Shown in pieces: positions 7,688 to 15,066 of a DNA stretch of 64,000 bases. Both the position numbers and the translations under genes were made by a program. The notes beneath the pieces were generated by a model. The model was not told the DNA's origin. It saw only the letters and a list, made by a program, of their open reading frames with translations, and ran no database searches. Origin of the DNA: Nocardioides sp. 503 (GTDB taxonomy: Bacteria; Actinomycetota; Actinomycetes; Propionibacteriales; Nocardioidaceae); contig NZ_SPUI01000007.1 in the NCBI RefSeq assembly GCF_004522095.1, positions 98,232 through 162,231 of the forward strand, in the 5' to 3' direction. Position 1 is the stretch's first letter. Every line of letters begins with the position of its first letter.

Positions 7688-8685
7688 GAGCTCATCCCCT
7701 GCGCCCGCAGGCTCGCGGCCAGCTCGTAGAGCGCGCCGAGGTCGACGCCCTGGGCCAGCCGGGGCAGCTCGTAGGTCGGGACGCCGAGCCCACCGACCAG
7801 CACGCGCTGGGAGTCCTCGAGCGCGCGGCGCTCCGCGTGGTCGCGGGCCTCGGCGAGCAGGCCGTCGACCAGGCCGGTGTCGGCCTCGATCCCGGCGGCC
7901 TCGAGGTCGGAGGCCACGCGGGCGCGGTCGAGGGTGCCGGCCCGGGCGACGGCGAGGTCCTCGGCCGAGAGGTCCTGGGGTCGCACGAGGTTGACGACCA
8001 CCCCGCCCACCGGGAGGTCCGCCTCGCGCAGCTGGGCGATGCCGTCGGCGGTCTCCTGCACGGGCATCTCCTCCAGGACCGTCACCAGGTGCACCGCGGT
8101 CCGCGGCGAGCGGAACAGCGTCATCATCGTGTCGGACTGCGACTTGATCGGTCCGACCTTCGCCAGGCCGGCGAGCTCGTTGCTGACGTTGAGGAACTGC
8201 ACGATGCGACCGGTGGGTGGGCCGTCGAGCACGACGGCGTCGTACTGGATGGCGCCCTTGTTGCGGCTGTTGCGCTGGACCGCCTCGAAGACCTTGCCGG
8301 TCAGCAGGACGTCGCGCACGCCCGGAGCGATCGTGGTGGCGAACTCGATGACGCCGAAGCGGTCCAGGGCGCGGCCGGCGCGACCGAGCTTGTAGTAGAG
8401 GGAGAGGTACTCCAGCAGCGCGGCCTCAGGGTCGATGTGCAGCGCGTGCACGACACCCGGCTCGCCGTCGGCGCCCGGCAGCCCGGTGGTGAGGCGCCGC
8501 TCCTCGGGGGGCAGCGGGTCGACGTCGAACATCCGAGCGATGCCCTGGCGGCCCTCGACCTCGCAGAGCAGGACGTTCTTGCCGCTGTCGGCGAGCGCCA
8601 GGGCGAGCGCCGCGGCGACCGTGGACTTGCCCGTGCCGCCCTTGCCGGTCACGACGTGCAGTCGCACCTTCGGCCAGTCGCTCAC
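7684..8685 (-). CDS. ArsA/GET3-like ATPase, first of a pair
   Basis: A 333-residue partner of the downstream ATPase. Walker A is GKGGTGKST at 14-22, followed by the family CEVEGRQGIARMFD segment and VVLDGPPTGRIVQFL. It keeps the signature lysine of deviant P-loops (G-K-G-G-T-G-K). It is shorter than its partner and lacks the Arg-rich C-terminus. The pair follows wblA in actinobacteria generally. It is transcribed toward wblA. The accessory block of this window begins 41 bases upstream of its start. Confidence 0.9.
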   Translation of the reverse strand: MSDWPKVRLHVVTGKGGTGKSTVAAALALALADSGKNVLLCEVEGRQGIARMFDVDPLPPEERRLTTGLPGADGEPGVVHALHIDPEAALLEYLSLYYKLGRAGRALDRFGVIEFATTIAPGVRDVLLTGKVFEAVQRNSRNKGAIQYDAVVLDGPPTGRIVQFLNVSNELAGLAKVGPIKSQSDTMMTLFRSPRTAVHLVTVLEEMPVQETADGIAQLREADLPVGGVVVNLVRPQDLSAEDLAVARAGTLDRARVASDLEAAGIEADTGLVDGLLAEARDHAERRALEDSQRVLVGGLGVPTYELPRLAQGVDLGALYELAASLRAQGMSS

Positions 8686-8726
8686 ACCTCAGAGCCTAGT
8701 GAGTCGGCCCAGCGGCGGGATCGGCC

Positions 8727-9485
8727 CTAGCGGCGCAGCATGCGGGTGAGGTCGTGCGCGGCCTGGAGGAGGACGGCCCCCAGCTCGCGCCGGCGGTCCT
8801 CGCCGAAGCGCTGCTCGATGCCGGTGAGGCTCAGCGCCCACGCGGGCCGGTCCTGGCCGTCGAAGACCGCCGCCCCCATGCCCCAGCTGCCGGGCACGAT
8901 CAGGCCCGGGTTGACTGCGTAGCCCTCGCCGCGGGTCGCGGCCACCCGCTCCCTCACCCGGTCGGCGCGGTGCTGCTCGCCGTACGACGCCGCCAGGTCG
9001 GTGCGGGCGAGGAAGTCGTCGACCTCGGGGTCGGGCAGGTAGGCCAGCACCGCCATCCCGGCCGACGCCACGCCCAGCGGGAAGCGGGTCCCCTCGGCGA
9101 GCACGTGGGAGCGGATCGGGAAGCTGCCGTCCTCGCGGACCAGGCAGATCGTCTCGTCGCCGCGGCGGGCGGAGAAGAACGCGCTCTCGGCCGTGGCCAC
9201 CGCCAGCCTGCGGACGACCGGCTGCGCGAGCGCCGTGACGTCGTAGCGGGCGGAGGCCGCCGCGCCGAGGAGGTAGAGCTCGGGCCCGAGCAGCCACCGC
9301 CCGGTCGCCTCGTCGCGCTCGAGCAGGCCCTCGGCCTGCAGGGAGGCGAGCAGCCGGTGCGCCGTGGGGCGGGCCAGCGAGGTGGCCCGGGCGAGCGCCG
9401 AGGTCGACGCGCCGTCGGGCTCACGGGCCGAGACCGCGCGCAGCAGGGCGCCGGCGCGGCCCACGACGTCGACCGGGGCGTTCAC
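8727..9485 (-). CDS. IclR-family transcriptional regulator
   Basis: 252 residues from the GTG at 9485. The N-terminal winged helix-turn-helix (~1-65) has STSALARATSLARPTAHRLLASL as the recognition segment. The effector-binding IclR domain follows, with the typical RSHVLAEGTRFPLGVASAGMAVLAYLP run and a glycine-rich end. It is divergent from the CoA-transferase pair, which it most likely controls, as PcaR/IclR-type regulators do for ketoadipate or ketone-body genes. The very long antisense frame that continues upstream of this start is a shadow of the CoA-transferase gene. The effector is unknown. Confidence 0.9.
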   Translation of the reverse strand: MNAPVDVVGRAGALLRAVSAREPDGASTSALARATSLARPTAHRLLASLQAEGLLERDEATGRWLLGPELYLLGAAASARYDVTALAQPVVRRLAVATAESAFFSARRGDETICLVREDGSFPIRSHVLAEGTRFPLGVASAGMAVLAYLPDPEVDDFLARTDLAASYGEQHRADRVRERVAATRGEGYAVNPGLIVPGSWGMGAAVFDGQDRPAWALSLTGIEQRFGEDRRRELGAVLLQAAHDLTRMLRR

Positions 9486-9539
9486 TGGATGGACGCTACC
9501 GGAGGCGGTGGTCCACTGTGCGAGTGATGCGCGTCTGGT

Positions 9540-9581
9540 GGGTGGCCACCCGTTGACGGGCGGGACCCGGATGGATTGGAT
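9540..9581 (+). promoter_or_regulatory. Promoter and operator for the CoA-transferase operon, probably leaderless
   Basis: GGGTGGCCACCC (9540-9551) is a perfect 12-base palindrome just upstream of TTGACG (9553-9558). After a 17-base spacer comes TTGGAT (9576-9581). The ATG at 9588 starts 7 bases after the -10 end and no Shine-Dalgarno precedes it, so the mRNA probably starts at the initiation codon. The palindrome is the best visible IclR-protein operator. Confidence 0.5.
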
Positions 9582-9587
9582 CGGCCC

Positions 9588-10376
9588 ATGGACAAAGTGG
9601 TCACCTCCGCGGCCGAGGCCGTGGCCGACATCCCCTCCGGGGCGACGCTCTCGGTGGGCGGGTTCGGACTCTGCGGGATCCCGTCCGTGCTCATCGACGC
9701 GCTGCTCAGCGCCGGCGTCGACGAGCTCGAGGCGGTGTCCAACAACTGCGGCGTCGACGACTGGGGCCTGGGCCGGCTCCTCGCCGAGCGTCGGATCCGG
9801 CGGATGATCTCCTCCTACGTCGGGGAGAACAAGGAGTTCGCGCGCCAGTACCTCTCGGGCGAGCTCGAGGTCGAGCTCACCCCGCAGGGCACGCTCGCGG
9901 AGCGGATGCGTGCCGGCGGCTCCGGCATCCCGGCGTTCTTCACCGCCACCGGGTCGGGCACGCAGGTCGCCGACGGCGGCCTGCCGTGGCGCTACGACGA
10001 CGCCGGCAACGTCGTCGTCTCCTCGCCGCCCAAGCAGATCCAGACGTTCGAGACCGCCGAGGGTCCGCGCGAGTTCGTGCTGGAGCACGCGATCGTGGCC
10101 GACTTCGGCCTGGTGCGCGCCTGGAAGGGCGACCGCCACGGCAACCTCGTCTACCGCGACTCCGCCCGCAACTTCAACCCGCTCGCGGCGATGTGCGGAC
10201 GCGTCACCATCGCGGAGGTCGAGGAGCTCGTGGAGCCCGGCGAGATCGACCCCAACCACGTGCACACCCCCGGGGTCTTCGTGCAGCGCGTCGTCGCGCT
10301 GACGCCCGATCAGGCCGCCGACAAGCGGATCGAGAAGCGCACCGTGCGCACCCGAGCGGCAGGAGCCGGAGCATGA
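9588..10376 (+). CDS. scoA: 3-oxoacid CoA-transferase, subunit A
   Basis: The A subunit of a family-I CoA-transferase moving CoA from succinyl-CoA to a 3-oxoacid such as acetoacetate or 3-oxoadipate. 262 residues from the ATG at 9588. Family features are SVGGFGLCGIPSVLIDALL near the N-terminus, ELTPQGTLAERMRAGGSGIP, FFTATG, and the late GDRHGNLVYRDSARNFNP block. An in-frame TTG 12 bases upstream was rejected because the family starts at MDKVV. It overlaps the B subunit by ATGA (10373-10376). Acetoacetate and 3-oxoadipate transferases cannot be separated by sequence alone; absence of other pca genes favours acetoacetate. Confidence 0.92.
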   Translation: MDKVVTSAAEAVADIPSGATLSVGGFGLCGIPSVLIDALLSAGVDELEAVSNNCGVDDWGLGRLLAERRIRRMISSYVGENKEFARQYLSGELEVELTPQGTLAERMRAGGSGIPAFFTATGSGTQVADGGLPWRYDDAGNVVVSSPPKQIQTFETAEGPREFVLEHAIVADFGLVRAWKGDRHGNLVYRDSARNFNPLAAMCGRVTIAEVEELVEPGEIDPNHVHTPGVFVQRVVALTPDQAADKRIEKRTVRTRAAGAGA

Positions 10377-10999
10377 GCTGGACCCGCGAGGAGATGGCCG
10401 CGCGCGCGGCCTCCGAGCTGACCGACGGCTCCTACGTCAACCTCGGGATCGGCCTGCCGACCCTGGTGCCCAACTACGTCGACGACGACGTGGAGCTCGT
10501 GCTCCAGTCGGAGAACGGCATCCTCGGCGTGGGCGCCTACCCCTGGGAGGGCGAGGAGGACGCCGACCTCATCAACGCCGGCAAGGAGACCGTCACGCTG
10601 CGGCGCGGCGCGAGCTTCTTCGACTCCGCCACGTCGTTCGGCATGATCCGCGGCGGCAAGATCGACGCCGCGATCCTCGGCGCGATGCAGGTCTCGGCCC
10701 GCGGCGACATCGCCAACTGGATGATCCCGGGCAAGATGGTCAAGGGCATGGGCGGCGCGATGGACCTGGTCCACGGCGCCAAGCGGGTGATCGTCCTGAT
10801 GGAGCACGTCGCCAAGGACGGCACCTACAAGATCGTCGAGGAGTGCTCGCTGCCCTACACCGGCCGCGGCGTCGTCCAGCGGATCATCACCGACCTGTGC
10901 GTCATCGACGTGACCCCGGAAGGCCTGAGGCTCGTCGAGCTGGCTCCCGGTGTCACCGAGGACGAGGTCCGCGAGAAGACCGAGCCCGCGCTGCTGTAG
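10373..10999 (+). CDS. scoB: 3-oxoacid CoA-transferase, subunit B
   Basis: The B subunit, 208 residues, carrying the catalytic glutamate in the QSENGILGVG motif that forms the covalent glutamyl-CoA intermediate. YVNLGIGLPTLVPNYV near the start and the GKMVKGMGGAMDLV stretch are typical of succinyl-CoA:3-ketoacid transferases. It is translationally coupled to subunit A. The pair could activate acetoacetate released by the BKACE enzyme at 16.9 kb, giving acetoacetyl-CoA for thiolysis. That link is inference. Confidence 0.93.
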   Translation: MSWTREEMAARAASELTDGSYVNLGIGLPTLVPNYVDDDVELVLQSENGILGVGAYPWEGEEDADLINAGKETVTLRRGASFFDSATSFGMIRGGKIDAAILGAMQVSARGDIANWMIPGKMVKGMGGAMDLVHGAKRVIVLMEHVAKDGTYKIVEECSLPYTGRGVVQRIITDLCVIDVTPEGLRLVELAPGVTEDEVREKTEPALL

Positions 11000-11074
11000 C
11001 ACGGCGGCTTCCCGGCGGATGGGGGGACAGTCCGCCGATGTCACGTAGCGGACGGGCTGTCTCGTCACCAGGGC

Positions 11075-11488
11075 ATGGACACCACGACGCACACGGCGGC
11101 AGCGGGAGTGCTCACGGCAGCGGCGGTCTACGTCGGCGCGTGGGCCTCGCTGGCACCCCGCTCCTTCTACGACGACTTCCCCGGGCTGAACCGGATGTGG
11201 GTCGGGGGCGACGGGCCCTACAACGAGCACCTCGTCCGCGACGTGGGCGGGCTGTACCTCGCGCTCGCGGCGGCCGGCCTCCTCGGTCTGCTCTGGGGCG
11301 GGTCCCACGTGACGACGCTGCTCGGCGCCGCCTGGACGGTGTTCTCCGTGCCGCACCTGGGCTACCACGGCCACCACCTCGCCGAGATGGACACCCTGGA
11401 CGCCGTCGGCAACGTCGTGACGCTGGGTGGGACGCTGGTCCTGGCACTGCTCCTGCTCGTGCCGGCGCGGAAGGAGGCGCAGCGATGA
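11075..11488 (+). CDS. Small membrane protein of the ECF41 operon
   Basis: A 137-residue protein with four hydrophobic segments (about 8-27, 60-85, 88-103, 112-133) and the conserved-looking loop RSFYDDFPGLNRMWVGGDGPYNEHLVRDVGG cut by membrane segments. No function is recognised; DUF4345-like proteins have a similar plan. It is the first gene of a three-gene operon, overlapping the next gene by ATGA. Its co-transcription with an ECF41 sigma factor and an NAD(P)-binding protein suggests it belongs to that regulon. Confidence 0.75.
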   Translation: MDTTTHTAAAGVLTAAAVYVGAWASLAPRSFYDDFPGLNRMWVGGDGPYNEHLVRDVGGLYLALAAAGLLGLLWGGSHVTTLLGAAWTVFSVPHLGYHGHHLAEMDTLDAVGNVVTLGGTLVLALLLLVPARKEAQR

Positions 11489-12213
11489 GGATCGCCGTGG
11501 CCGGTGGCACCGGCGTCGTCGGCCGCCACGTCGTCGAGGTGGCCCGCGAGCGCGGGCACGACGTGGTCGTGCTGTCGCGCTCGGAGGGCGTCGACCTGAC
11601 CACCGGCGCCGGGCTGGCCGAGCGGCTGGCTCGCGTCGACGCCGTCATCGACACCGCCAACCAGGCGGCGCAGAAGCGGGTGGACTCCGAGGCGTTCTTC
11701 GGCGGCGTGACCCGCACCCTCCTGGACGCCGAGGCGGCCGCCGGCGTGCGCCACCACGTCGTGCTCTCGATCGTGGGGATCGACGACGTCGACTCTGGCT
11801 ACTACGCCGGCAAGCGACTGCAGGAGCGCCTCGTCGCCGAGGGGCCGGTGCCGTGGAGCGTGCTCCGCGCGACCCAGTTCCACGAGTTCGCCGAGCAGGC
11901 GCTCCACTTCATGCGGGTCGGGCCGTTCTCGCTGGTGCCGCGGATGCTCAGCCAGCCGGTCGCGGCTCGCGAGGTGGCCGAGGCGCTGATGGCCCTGGCC
12001 GAGGGCGAGCCGGCCGGCCGGGCTCCCGAGCTCGCCGGCCCCGAGCGGCTCCAGGTGGTCGACCTCGCCCGCCGGGTCGCGCGCGGGCGACGCGTCGTCC
12101 CGGTGCGGGTGCCGGGCGCCGCCGGGAGGGCGATGCGCTCCGGCGCGCTGCTGCCCCAGTCCGACGGCCCCCGCGGCACCCTGACCTTCGACGCGTGGCT
12201 GGCCGGCCGGTGA
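11485..12213 (+). CDS. NmrA-like NAD(P)-binding protein (atypical SDR)
   Basis: A 242-residue Rossmann protein with AGGTGVVGRHVVE at 6-18. It lacks the classical SDR Tyr-x-x-x-Lys in the usual setting, though SGYYAGKRLQERLV supplies a Y-x-x-x-K-like stretch near residue 112. VPWSVLRATQFHEFAEQ is typical of NmrA/YtfG-type proteins. It could be an oxidoreductase, epimerase or redox sensor. It overlaps the ECF41 gene by GTGA. ECF41 sigma factors are known to sit next to carboxymuconolactone decarboxylase, oxidoreductase or epimerase genes, which are often their only targets, so this gene is the likely target here. Confidence 0.85.
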   Translation: MRIAVAGGTGVVGRHVVEVARERGHDVVVLSRSEGVDLTTGAGLAERLARVDAVIDTANQAAQKRVDSEAFFGGVTRTLLDAEAAAGVRHHVVLSIVGIDDVDSGYYAGKRLQERLVAEGPVPWSVLRATQFHEFAEQALHFMRVGPFSLVPRMLSQPVAAREVAEALMALAEGEPAGRAPELAGPERLQVVDLARRVARGRRVVPVRVPGAAGRAMRSGALLPQSDGPRGTLTFDAWLAGR

Positions 12214-13079
12214 CCGACCTCCTCGCGGCGGCGTACGACGCCGAGCGGCCCCGGCTGGTCCGCGTCGCCTACGCCATCCTCGGCAGCCACGCCGAGGCCG
12301 AGGACGTGGTCGCGGACTGCTGGCTGCGGCTGGTCGGCGCCGACGAGCGCGAGTCGGTGCGCGACGTCGCTGCGTGGGCGACGGTGACCGTCGCTCGAGC
12401 GGCGCTCGACGTGCTCCGCTCCGCGCGCGTGCGCCGGGAGTCGTACGTCGGTCCGTGGCTCCCCGAGCCCGTCGTCGTCGTCCCCGATGCCGCCGACCGG
12501 GTCAGCCTGGACGACTCGGTGCGCTACGCGCTGCTGGTCGCGCTGGAGCGGCTGACACCCGCGGAGCGGACCGCGTGGGTGCTGCACGACATCTTCGAGA
12601 TGCCCTTCGACGAGGTCGCCGAGGCCGTCGGGCGTACGCCGGTCGCAGTGCGCCAGCTGGCCCGCAGGGCGCGGCAGCACGTCGCCGACGGCACACCCCG
12701 GGTCGCGGTCGACGCCGGCACCCACGACCGCGTGGTCGGGGCCTTCCTCGGCGCGGCCGCCGGGGGAGACCTGGCCGGGCTGGTCCGCCTGCTCGACCCG
12801 TCCGTCGTGCTCACCAGCGACGGCGGCGGGGTCGTCAACGCCGCGCGCCGGCCGGTGCTCGGTCCCGACCGCGTGGCCCGGTTCTTCGCCGGCGTCGCCC
12901 GCAAGGAGGGTCAGGTGGAGATCGTCGAGATCAACGGCCGTACCGGCCTGACCTTCCGCGTCGGCGGCCGGCTGCACTCGGTCGTGTCGTTCACCGTCGA
13001 CGGCGAGCAGATCACCCGCATCGACATGGTTCTCGCGCCCGACAAGCTGGCCGGGGTGCCGTCCGCGCCGACCGCCTGA
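12210..13079 (+). CDS. ECF41-family sigma factor (SigJ-like) with SnoaL-type C-terminus
   Basis: 289 residues from the GTG at 12210. Sigma2 covers ~5-72 and the linker holds the ECF41 hallmark WLPEPVV at 83-89. Sigma4 (~100-158) has LTPAERTAWVLHDIFEMPFDEVAEAVGRTPVAVRQLARRAR, in pieces that match the group. The NTF2/SnoaL-like domain (~170-285) carries the conserved DGGG at 204-207 and an NGRTG motif at 242-246 (family NGRPG). In this group the C-terminal domain replaces an anti-sigma factor. It is the last gene of the 11075-13079 operon. Its final 17 bases belong to the 46-bp direct repeat described below. Confidence 0.92.
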   Translation: MTDLLAAAYDAERPRLVRVAYAILGSHAEAEDVVADCWLRLVGADERESVRDVAAWATVTVARAALDVLRSARVRRESYVGPWLPEPVVVVPDAADRVSLDDSVRYALLVALERLTPAERTAWVLHDIFEMPFDEVAEAVGRTPVAVRQLARRARQHVADGTPRVAVDAGTHDRVVGAFLGAAAGGDLAGLVRLLDPSVVLTSDGGGVVNAARRPVLGPDRVARFFAGVARKEGQVEIVEINGRTGLTFRVGGRLHSVVSFTVDGEQITRIDMVLAPDKLAGVPSAPTA

Positions 13080-13108
13080 GGGTCGCGGCCGCAGGTCAGC
13101 TCCCGACG
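13063..13108 (+). repeat. 46-bp direct repeat, copy 1
   Basis: Identical to 14210-14255. It contains the last codons and stop of the ECF41 gene, and, read on the minus strand, a stranded copy of the last codons (V-G-S-stop) of the GntR gene that really ends in copy 2. The bases on both sides of the 46 differ between copies. Confidence 0.9.
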
Positions 13109-13149
13109 AACGTGCACAGGTCGTCGCCGCCCCTGTGAACGCGGTCGCG

Positions 13150-13986
13150 TCAGCAGACCTTGGCAGTTGCGCCAGGCTGGCTGGCGACCACCCAGGAGTT
13201 CTCGTTCTTCGTCCACTGGAAGCTCACGGAGTAAGGGCCCACGCCGACGCCGTTGATCCCTGTCTCGTCCCACGAGTGACCGAACTTGGCGAAGCCGTAC
13301 ACGGTCTTGCACTTGCCCGACTTCTTGAAGCTGATCACCTGCTGCCCTCGAGCAGAGTTGATGGCTACGCCAATCCCGGAGCCGTCGCATCCCGTCCGCG
13401 TGGCCTTGTCCTGGAACCGGTAGCCCACTCCCGATGCGTTGGCGTCGGCGGCGTTGGCAACGGTCCACGACTTGCCGCCGGAGTACATCACGGTCAGCGA
13501 GTAGCCCGTCAGCAGCAGCCCCTTGTTGAAGCTCGTCCCGAAACCGTCGTTGCCGCCGAGATTCCTCCACCCGCACGTGGAGGACATGCCGTCGTTCTTG
13601 TACGACTCGTTGACCCACTTCCACTTGCTGATCGCGTAGTAGCGCGCCGCTTGGCGGTCCCAGTAGATGCTCGGCGGAGTCACCTTGACCGCTGAGTTCG
13701 AGCTCCTGAGATGCGCGCCTCGGTCGCCGGCGGTCCCGTGGTCGATACGGACAAGACAGAGCTTCGAGGCGAGTGACCTGTCGATGGCCCGCTCCGAGAA
13801 TCCGCGGGCGGTCAAGCGCGCCACGAGGCCATCGACGACCGTGGCCCCCCTCGTGGCGGGAGGCGAGTCGCAGGCGCCACGCGCACTGTCGGGCGCTGCC
13901 GAGTGCGCCGGCACGGCCACCAGAGTCATCGCTACGCAGCTAGCAGTCGCGGCGGCAGCCTGAACAAGCTTGAGGCAGATACGCAT
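13150..13986 (-). CDS. Secreted protein of unknown function, atypical low GC
   Basis: 278 residues from the ATG at 13986, which has GGAAGG six bases upstream; upstream in-frame ATGs lack this. A Sec signal peptide (~1-30, ending VPAHSAAP) precedes a short helical region (VVDGLVARLTARGFSERAID) and a Gly/Ser/Tyr/Trp-rich domain with four cysteines, resembling small beta-rich extracellular proteins. No family was recognised. Codon use is far less GC-biased than neighbours; one 60-base stretch at 13561 has 34 G+C. It lies alone between two copies of a 46-bp repeat, pointing to recent acquisition. Confidence 0.75.
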   Translation of the reverse strand: MRICLKLVQAAAATASCVAMTLVAVPAHSAAPDSARGACDSPPATRGATVVDGLVARLTARGFSERAIDRSLASKLCLVRIDHGTAGDRGAHLRSSNSAVKVTPPSIYWDRQAARYYAISKWKWVNESYKNDGMSSTCGWRNLGGNDGFGTSFNKGLLLTGYSLTVMYSGGKSWTVANAADANASGVGYRFQDKATRTGCDGSGIGVAINSARGQQVISFKKSGKCKTVYGFAKFGHSWDETGINGVGVGPYSVSFQWTKNENSWVVASQPGATAKVC

Positions 13987-14104
13987 GTGCATCCTTCCGA
14001 GAGAGGACACGTCATGGGTCCCGTCGGGGCGACCCTGGGGCGCGGCACTGGAACGGCAGTCTTGGTCGGGGGGTCCCAGCGTGTCAAGCATCCGAGCCAG
14101 GCCG

Positions 14105-14209
14105 CTCAGCCCTTCGGAGGCTGGGCCCGCGCGGTGGCGCCGCCGCGCTCGACCCAGGCCAGGAGCTCGGCCTCGGGGCCCAGCACCTCGGGGCCGACTC
14201 GGAGCCAGG
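14105..14209 (+). repeat. 105-bp direct repeat, copy A (broken gene tail)
   Basis: Aligns without gaps to 25114-25218 with nine mismatches. Read on the minus strand both copies encode the same ~33-residue C-terminus, beginning L-R-V-G-P and ending in Q-P-P-K-G-stop, with an LGPEAEL motif like the tail of WYL-domain regulators. No start or upstream gene body remains. Copy A abuts the second copy of the 46-bp repeat at 14209/14210. Confidence 0.85.
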
Positions 14210-14255
14210 CCGCGCCGACCGCCTGAGGGTCGCGGCCGCAGGTCAGCTCCCGACG
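14210..14255 (+). repeat. 46-bp direct repeat, copy 2
   Basis: Identical to 13063-13108. Here the minus-strand reading is the true end of the GntR gene (stop at 14243-14245), while the plus-strand reading keeps a stranded copy of the ECF41 gene end (A-P-T-A-stop). Confidence 0.9.
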
Positions 14256-14923
14256 GTGGCGTCCTCGTTGCGGGTGCTGATGAAGAGGTCGGTCGTCAGC
14301 TGGATGTGAGCCGTGATCAGGCGGTCGCAGGCGTCGGCGTCGCGGGCGACGGCCGCCTCGGCGATCATCCGGTGCTCGCCCTCGACGTCGCGGGGAGAGC
14401 TCACCTCGCCGGCGCGCGACCAGCAGCGGTAGACGTCGAAGATCGAGCGGAGCTTGGCGGCCACGTCGGTGAGGTAGGGGTTGCCGCAGCCCTGGAGCAG
14501 GACCAGGTGGAAGCGGTCATGCAGGGTCATCCACTCCTGGTTGAGGTCGCCGTCGACGTAGCGCGGTGTGCGTGCCAGCGCGTGGTGCGCGGCGACGACG
14601 TCGGACTCCCAGGAGACGTCCCCGACGCCGGTCGCCTGGCGCAGGACCATGGTCTCGATCGCGATCCGGGCGCGGGTGAGCTGCTCGAGGTCCTCCACCG
14701 AGACCGACACGACGCGGTAGCCGAGCTGGGACTCCGAGGTGGCCAGCCCCTGCTCGACGAGGCGGGGCAGCACCTCGCGCAGCACGCCGGTGCTGACCTG
14801 GTAGCGCTCACCGAGGTCGGCGAAGCCGAGCTTGGACCCGGGCTCGACGTGGCCGTTGAGGATGTCGTTGCGCAGTCGCAGCATCGTCGCATCCGCGCGG
14901 GTGAGGCCGGTGGTCCGAGGCAT
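14243..14923 (-). CDS. GntR-family regulator, FCD (FadR/VanR-like) type
   Basis: 226 residues from the ATG at 14923. The winged helix (~8-72) includes LGFADLGERYQVSTGVLREVLPRLVEQGLA. The all-helical FCD domain (~80-215) has metal/effector-site residues in the pattern D...H-x-x-FH (MTLHDRFHLVLLQGCGNPYL) and a later EHRMI and ITAHIQ. Such regulators bind organic-acid intermediates and usually repress the divergent catabolic operon, here the cluster at 15067-25112. An in-frame TTG at 14935 is less likely. The final codons lie in the 46-bp repeat. Confidence 0.92.
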   Translation of the reverse strand: MPRTTGLTRADATMLRLRNDILNGHVEPGSKLGFADLGERYQVSTGVLREVLPRLVEQGLATSESQLGYRVVSVSVEDLEQLTRARIAIETMVLRQATGVGDVSWESDVVAAHHALARTPRYVDGDLNQEWMTLHDRFHLVLLQGCGNPYLTDVAAKLRSIFDVYRCWSRAGEVSSPRDVEGEHRMIAEAAVARDADACDRLITAHIQLTTDLFISTRNEDATVGS

Positions 14924-14932
14924 ACGAGCATT

Positions 14933-14978
14933 CAAACGGTTTGCGGCAAACGGGTCAAGTTTCGAAATTCTCTTGACA
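14933..14978. promoter_or_regulatory. Divergent operator/promoter of the catabolic cluster
   Basis: CAAAC-G-GTTTG (14933-14943) and GTTTGC-G-GCAAAC (14939-14951) are overlapping perfect inverted repeats, together three alternating half-sites and a good GntR operator. A consensus -35 TTGACA lies at 14973-14978 pointing toward the catabolic genes; its -10 near 14996 is poor, so an activator or another sigma factor may be needed. Confidence 0.5.
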
Positions 14979-15066
14979 TGTCCTAACGCCTGGGTGTTTC
15001 GTGATCGGCGTCACTCCGATGGCCGCCGACGACCGGGGCCAGTGGCACCGACGACCAGGAGGGCCC

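Noticed and set aside
6515..8685. Arsenite export operon
   Set aside because: The two ArsA-like ATPases lack the metalloid cysteines and no arsB, arsR or arsC is near; position beside wblA indicates the other ATPase lineage.
8727..10265. 512-residue version of the IclR protein
   Set aside because: Its first half lies antisense to the CoA-transferase A gene; the winged helix begins at the GTG at 9485.
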